Source of the DNA: Clostridiales bacterium
GTDB taxonomy: Bacteria > Bacillota > Clostridia > Christensenellales > Aristaeellaceae
Assembly (NCBI GenBank): GCA_017569285.1
Contig: CP069419.1
Span: 1,736,001-1,800,000 of the forward strand
Reading direction: 5' to 3'
Length of the DNA stretch: 64,000 bases
Position 1 is the first letter of the stretch; every line of letters starts with the position of its first letter. Below, piece by piece: positions 60,973 through 64,000 of the stretch. Under the pieces are notes generated by a model. The model was given only the letters and a program-made list of their open reading frames with translations. It searched no databases and was not told the DNA's origin. Made by a program: the position numbers and the translations under genes.

Positions 60973-63900
60973 ATGGCTGACGATTTCACCGCAATCGAAA
61001 AACAGTTTGGTTCTGTGTTTGGATCCTGGCATATCGTCCGGATTATCGGCCGGGGAAGCTACGGGACGGTATATGAGGTCCAGAAGGAGTCCGGAGGGCT
61101 GGTTGACAAAGCCGCCATCAAGCATGTTTCTTTTCCGCTGGACCAGCAGGACCTGCGGAGAATCTGCGAGGAGGTCGGAACGACCAACGAAGCGGTGATC
61201 CGGGATTATGTGTTCCAGTCTGTAAAGGAATACCGCGGTGAATATGAATTCATGCGGGAGCTGAAAGGCCAGACGCATATTGTTTCCTGTGAAGATTTCC
61301 AGGTGCTGGAAAAGGCAGATATGCCCGGATACGATATTTTTATCCGGATGGAACTGCTGGAAACAGTCGCGAACCGGGCAATGGCCGGCCGGATGACCCA
61401 GGATGAAGTGGTCCGGATGGGAATTGATATCTGCCAGGCACTGGAGCTGATTGCCAAAAAGAATATTATCCACCGGGATATTAAGCCTGAGAATATATTT
61501 GTCAATGAAAACGGCGACTATAAACTGGGAGACTTTGGATCCGCGCGCAGCCTGGGCGGGCTGAAATCTGTTGTTACCGCCAAAGGTACGCCGGCATATA
61601 TGGCTCCGGAAATCATGCAGATGAAGGAAGCCGGTGCATATACGGATATCTATTCACTCGGCCTGGTGATGTACCGTTACACAAACGGAAACCGGCTGCC
61701 GTTTATGGAAAGCCTGGCCAGTACGACTATGCGGCGGGATGAAGCAGCAAGCAAGCGGATCAGCGGTGAAAAGATTCCGGCGCCGGCGGATGCAGACCCG
61801 GCACTGGCCCGGATTATCCTGAAGGCATGTGAATATAAACCGGAAGACCGGTATCAGCAGGCGGTGGAGCTCCGCGAAGCACTGGAAAGATTCCAGCGGG
61901 GTGAAACGGAAGAACCCCCGAAACCCGTGAAAGGGATACTGGGCCGGACGACTTCTGTCCGCCCCACCGTTATCAATGCAGACAGGATAGCAAAAGACGG
62001 GAATTCTCTGCATTCCATCGGTTCTGAGGGGACACGGAAAACCGTGCTGACCCCGGAAGAGATTGCAGCGATCGAAGCGATGGAGAAAAAAAGGGAGGAA
62101 GAAAGAAGACTGCAGGAACTGCTGAAGAAGCAGAAGGAAGAAGAAGAGCGGAAAGCAAGAAACAAGAAAATCCTGATCGGATCAATCTGCGGAGTTGCGG
62201 CGGCGATTATCCTGCTGGTCGGGGGAATCCTGATTCACCGGAGCGAGGAGAAGAAGAGAGCCTATTCAGCCGGAATTGAACTGCTTGAAGCCGGAAATTA
62301 TGACGAGGCGCAGAAAGCCCTGGAAAACTTTGAGGACGGCTATCAGGACGCGAAGGAAAGAAAAGAAGAACTCAGCAAGAAGATCAAGGAAAGGGATAAC
62401 AACTTTAGGCAAGCGGAATATTTACGGAAGAACGGCAGTACTGTGGAAAACTTCAACGATGCTGTTAACCTGTACAAACAGATTCAGCCTTATTATCCGG
62501 AGGATACCCGGAAAGAGATTGACCAGTACATTGAGGAAAGCCAGAAGAGCGGAAAGCTCCGGGAAGCGGAAAACCTGATGCAGGCAGGCGATTATGACGG
62601 AGCGGCAGGCATTTACAATGCATTGGGAGAAACACAGCTTGAAAAAGAAGCTGGCCTTGAAAAGAAGTACCAGGAAGCTTTGGTGCTGATCAATGAGGGT
62701 ACTGCGGAATCATATGAAGCTGCGGTGAACGACCTCGATGAACTGCAGACGGAAAAGTACCGGGAAACCATTGTGGCGGAGCTGCTGGAAGAAGTACAGA
62801 TGCGGGCTGCTTTTAAGGGAGTATTGGCCATCTACGACCAGAAGGAGTACGCAACAGCGGAGGATCTGTTCGGCCAGCTGAAAGGCTTCGAATTTGAAGA
62901 CAATACCGGATCATACAGCGCAGCCGATATGGCAGCGGCATCCAGAAAATGGGACATCTATACCCGCGCCCGGAAGGCGTACGGGGAAAATGACTTCGAA
63001 GGCGCTCTGGAGTTGTTCAGGCAGATTCCCGGTCATGAAGACGCGAACTCGATGGTGAGTACAATCCAGAAAGATATTGAAAACCGGGACAGATTTGATG
63101 AAGCGATCGGCAAAATGAAGGAAGCCGAGCCGTTCTATAAAAGCAGCAACAATAAGGAAAACCTGAGCACGGCAATCAGCCGGTTCACGGACGCGAAAAA
63201 TACGTTCGATTACCTGCCGGCCGGATATACCTATCCCGGAGAAGGTACCTCCGCCAGTGAAAAGGCGAAGGAATGCGAACAGTGGATCAATTTCCTGACG
63301 GGCAGGATTTACCTGCTGGACAGGAGATATGATGAAGCGCAGCCTGTCTTTGAGGCATTGGATGATTCGTTTGCCGGCGGGGAGGCGCTGGAGCGGAAAG
63401 CCGAAGCAAAACGGGGCGAAGCGGAAACGCGTGCCCAGGCGGAAATCATCAGCGGAAATTATGAAGCCGCTGAAAAAATCTATGATGAACTTGGGAAAGA
63501 TGCCAATCAGGCAGAAGCTGTAAAAGCCGGGAAGGAAAAAATCCAGGAATGGCGTGATTATGACGCCGCGGTCGGACTGCTGCAGGCTGCGGTGGAAAAT
63601 GACGCGTACGATGAGGAGATGTTCGACCAGGCAATCCAGGCATTCAGCGCCCTGCAGAATTTTGTCCGGACCGGGACGGAAGACCGCAGTGCCAGGGCCA
63701 TGGTGACGGAAGCCATGAATGCCAAGGAATACAGGCGGGCAGAGGCACTGGAGGCAAAAGACGATTACAGCAGTGCCCTGGAGATTTACCAGAGACTCGG
63801 TGACTATGGGGATTCGGCAGAAAAGGCCATGAATGCACAGGGCCGGCTGAGCGACCGGGACAGTTATGACATGGCGGTTAAAAAGCTGGAAGAGGGGATC

Positions 63901-64000
63901 AAAGATATTCACATTGTCCGTTCCCAGGTCTGGGGCCAGAGAATTGAAACGATTTCCGGTGCGAAAGAAACATTTGATGTGTTGGGAAACCGTGGATATG
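60973..64000 (+). CDS. Transmembrane Ser/Thr protein kinase with large extracytoplasmic repeat region (partial)
   Basis: At least 1009 aa, open to the window edge. Residues 18-310 are a Hanks-type kinase with every key element: Gly loop G26-R-G-S-Y-G31, Lys50, H167-R-D169, D187-F-G and A211-P-E. A Lys/Glu-rich linker (about 360-398) precedes one membrane helix (about 400-423). The outer part is all-helical with repeated TPR-like units such as EAGNYDEAQKAL, QAGDYDGAAGIY and AKDDYSSALEIYQRLGDY. There are no PASTA domains. It starts 15 nt after essC with GGAGGGAAAGG. Its layout (kinase fold inside, helix, helical domain outside) is that of EssB/YukC, whose kinase fold is dead; here it looks active. 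Confidence 0.9.
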   Translation, partial: MADDFTAIEKQFGSVFGSWHIVRIIGRGSYGTVYEVQKESGGLVDKAAIKHVSFPLDQQDLRRICEEVGTTNEAVIRDYVFQSVKEYRGEYEFMRELKGQTHIVSCEDFQVLEKADMPGYDIFIRMELLETVANRAMAGRMTQDEVVRMGIDICQALELIAKKNIIHRDIKPENIFVNENGDYKLGDFGSARSLGGLKSVVTAKGTPAYMAPEIMQMKEAGAYTDIYSLGLVMYRYTNGNRLPFMESLASTTMRRDEAASKRISGEKIPAPADADPALARIILKACEYKPEDRYQQAVELREALERFQRGETEEPPKPVKGILGRTTSVRPTVINADRIAKDGNSLHSIGSEGTRKTVLTPEEIAAIEAMEKKREEERRLQELLKKQKEEEERKARNKKILIGSICGVAAAIILLVGGILIHRSEEKKRAYSAGIELLEAGNYDEAQKALENFEDGYQDAKERKEELSKKIKERDNNFRQAEYLRKNGSTVENFNDAVNLYKQIQPYYPEDTRKEIDQYIEESQKSGKLREAENLMQAGDYDGAAGIYNALGETQLEKEAGLEKKYQEALVLINEGTAESYEAAVNDLDELQTEKYRETIVAELLEEVQMRAAFKGVLAIYDQKEYATAEDLFGQLKGFEFEDNTGSYSAADMAAASRKWDIYTRARKAYGENDFEGALELFRQIPGHEDANSMVSTIQKDIENRDRFDEAIGKMKEAEPFYKSSNNKENLSTAISRFTDAKNTFDYLPAGYTYPGEGTSASEKAKECEQWINFLTGRIYLLDRRYDEAQPVFEALDDSFAGGEALERKAEAKRGEAETRAQAEIISGNYEAAEKIYDELGKDANQAEAVKAGKEKIQEWRDYDAAVGLLQAAVENDAYDEEMFDQAIQAFSALQNFVRTGTEDRSARAMVTEAMNAKEYRRAEALEAKDDYSSALEIYQRLGDYGDSAEKAMNAQGRLSDRDSYDMAVKKLEEGIKDIHIVRSQVWGQRIETISGAKETFDVLGNRGY

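Overview
The window looks like a chromosomal segment of a Firmicute, probably a Clostridia-type anaerobe. Three things point there: a type VII secretion (ESX/Yuk/Ess, T7SSb-like) locus with LXG-type substrates; a single-domain superoxide reductase; and ordinary sigma-A promoters (TTGACA, 17 nt, TATAAT-like) with strong GGAGG ribosome sites. Most of the window is moderately GC-rich with heavy CGG/CTG/GCG codon use, but about 1-8.1 kb is strikingly AT-rich and looks acquired. Genus and species cannot be fixed from the sequence. No rRNA, tRNA, CRISPR array, transposase or integrase was seen.

Layout. (1) 1-8.9 kb: AT-rich surface-polysaccharide cassette with a GT2 glycosyltransferase, Wzy-like polymerase, Wzx flippase, two acyltransferase-3 proteins, an SGNH hydrolase and UDP-galactopyranose mutase (glf), plus decayed gene remnants. 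(2) 8.9-12.5 kb: superoxide reductase, alanine dehydrogenase and an NhaC-type antiporter, with clear terminators. (3) 12.5-27.7 kb: an O-antigen-ligase-like protein, two divergent paralogous GT-C-like membrane proteins with C-terminal beta-rich domains, a third large membrane protein, then a tight operon: sugar aminotransferase (rffA-like), SDR, two ArnE/ArnF-like small flippase subunits, an ArnC/DPM1-like GT2, an ATP-grasp ligase, rmlA and rmlC. (4) 27.7-38.8 kb: from its own promoter, manC, gmd and rmd (GDP-D-rhamnose route), an ABC exporter (wzm/wzt), a coiled-coil acyltransferase, a small coiled-coil protein, a double GT4, a single GT4 and GtrA. (5) 38.9-45.8 kb: an AAA_14/DUF4143 ATPase, a zinc-ribbon membrane protein, a TPM-domain protein, a NusG/LoaP-like factor, a radical SAM enzyme and an SH3-type secreted protein. 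(6) 45.8-64 kb: the type VII locus, with two LXG modules each preceded by two small genes, a SUKH immunity gene, three DUF4176-type proteins, EsxA (WXG100), an FHA protein, YukD/EsaB, EssC and a transmembrane Ser/Thr kinase that runs off the window.

How the genes may work together. Three different ways of moving glycan across the membrane lie in one 40-kb stretch: Wzx/Wzy, an ArnE/F-like lipid-phosphate-sugar flippase feeding GT-C enzymes, and Wzm/Wzt. The most interesting inferences are three. First, a coiled-coil ruler-like acyltransferase beside Wzm/Wzt might set or cap chain length, as WbdD does in enteric O9a. Second, an undecaprenyl-phosphate-aminosugar pathway may carry an ATP-grasp ligase that decorates the amino sugar. 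Third, a type VII system places a catalytically intact kinase, with EssB-like topology, directly after EssC and near an FHA adaptor. All three are inferences from gene order and motifs.
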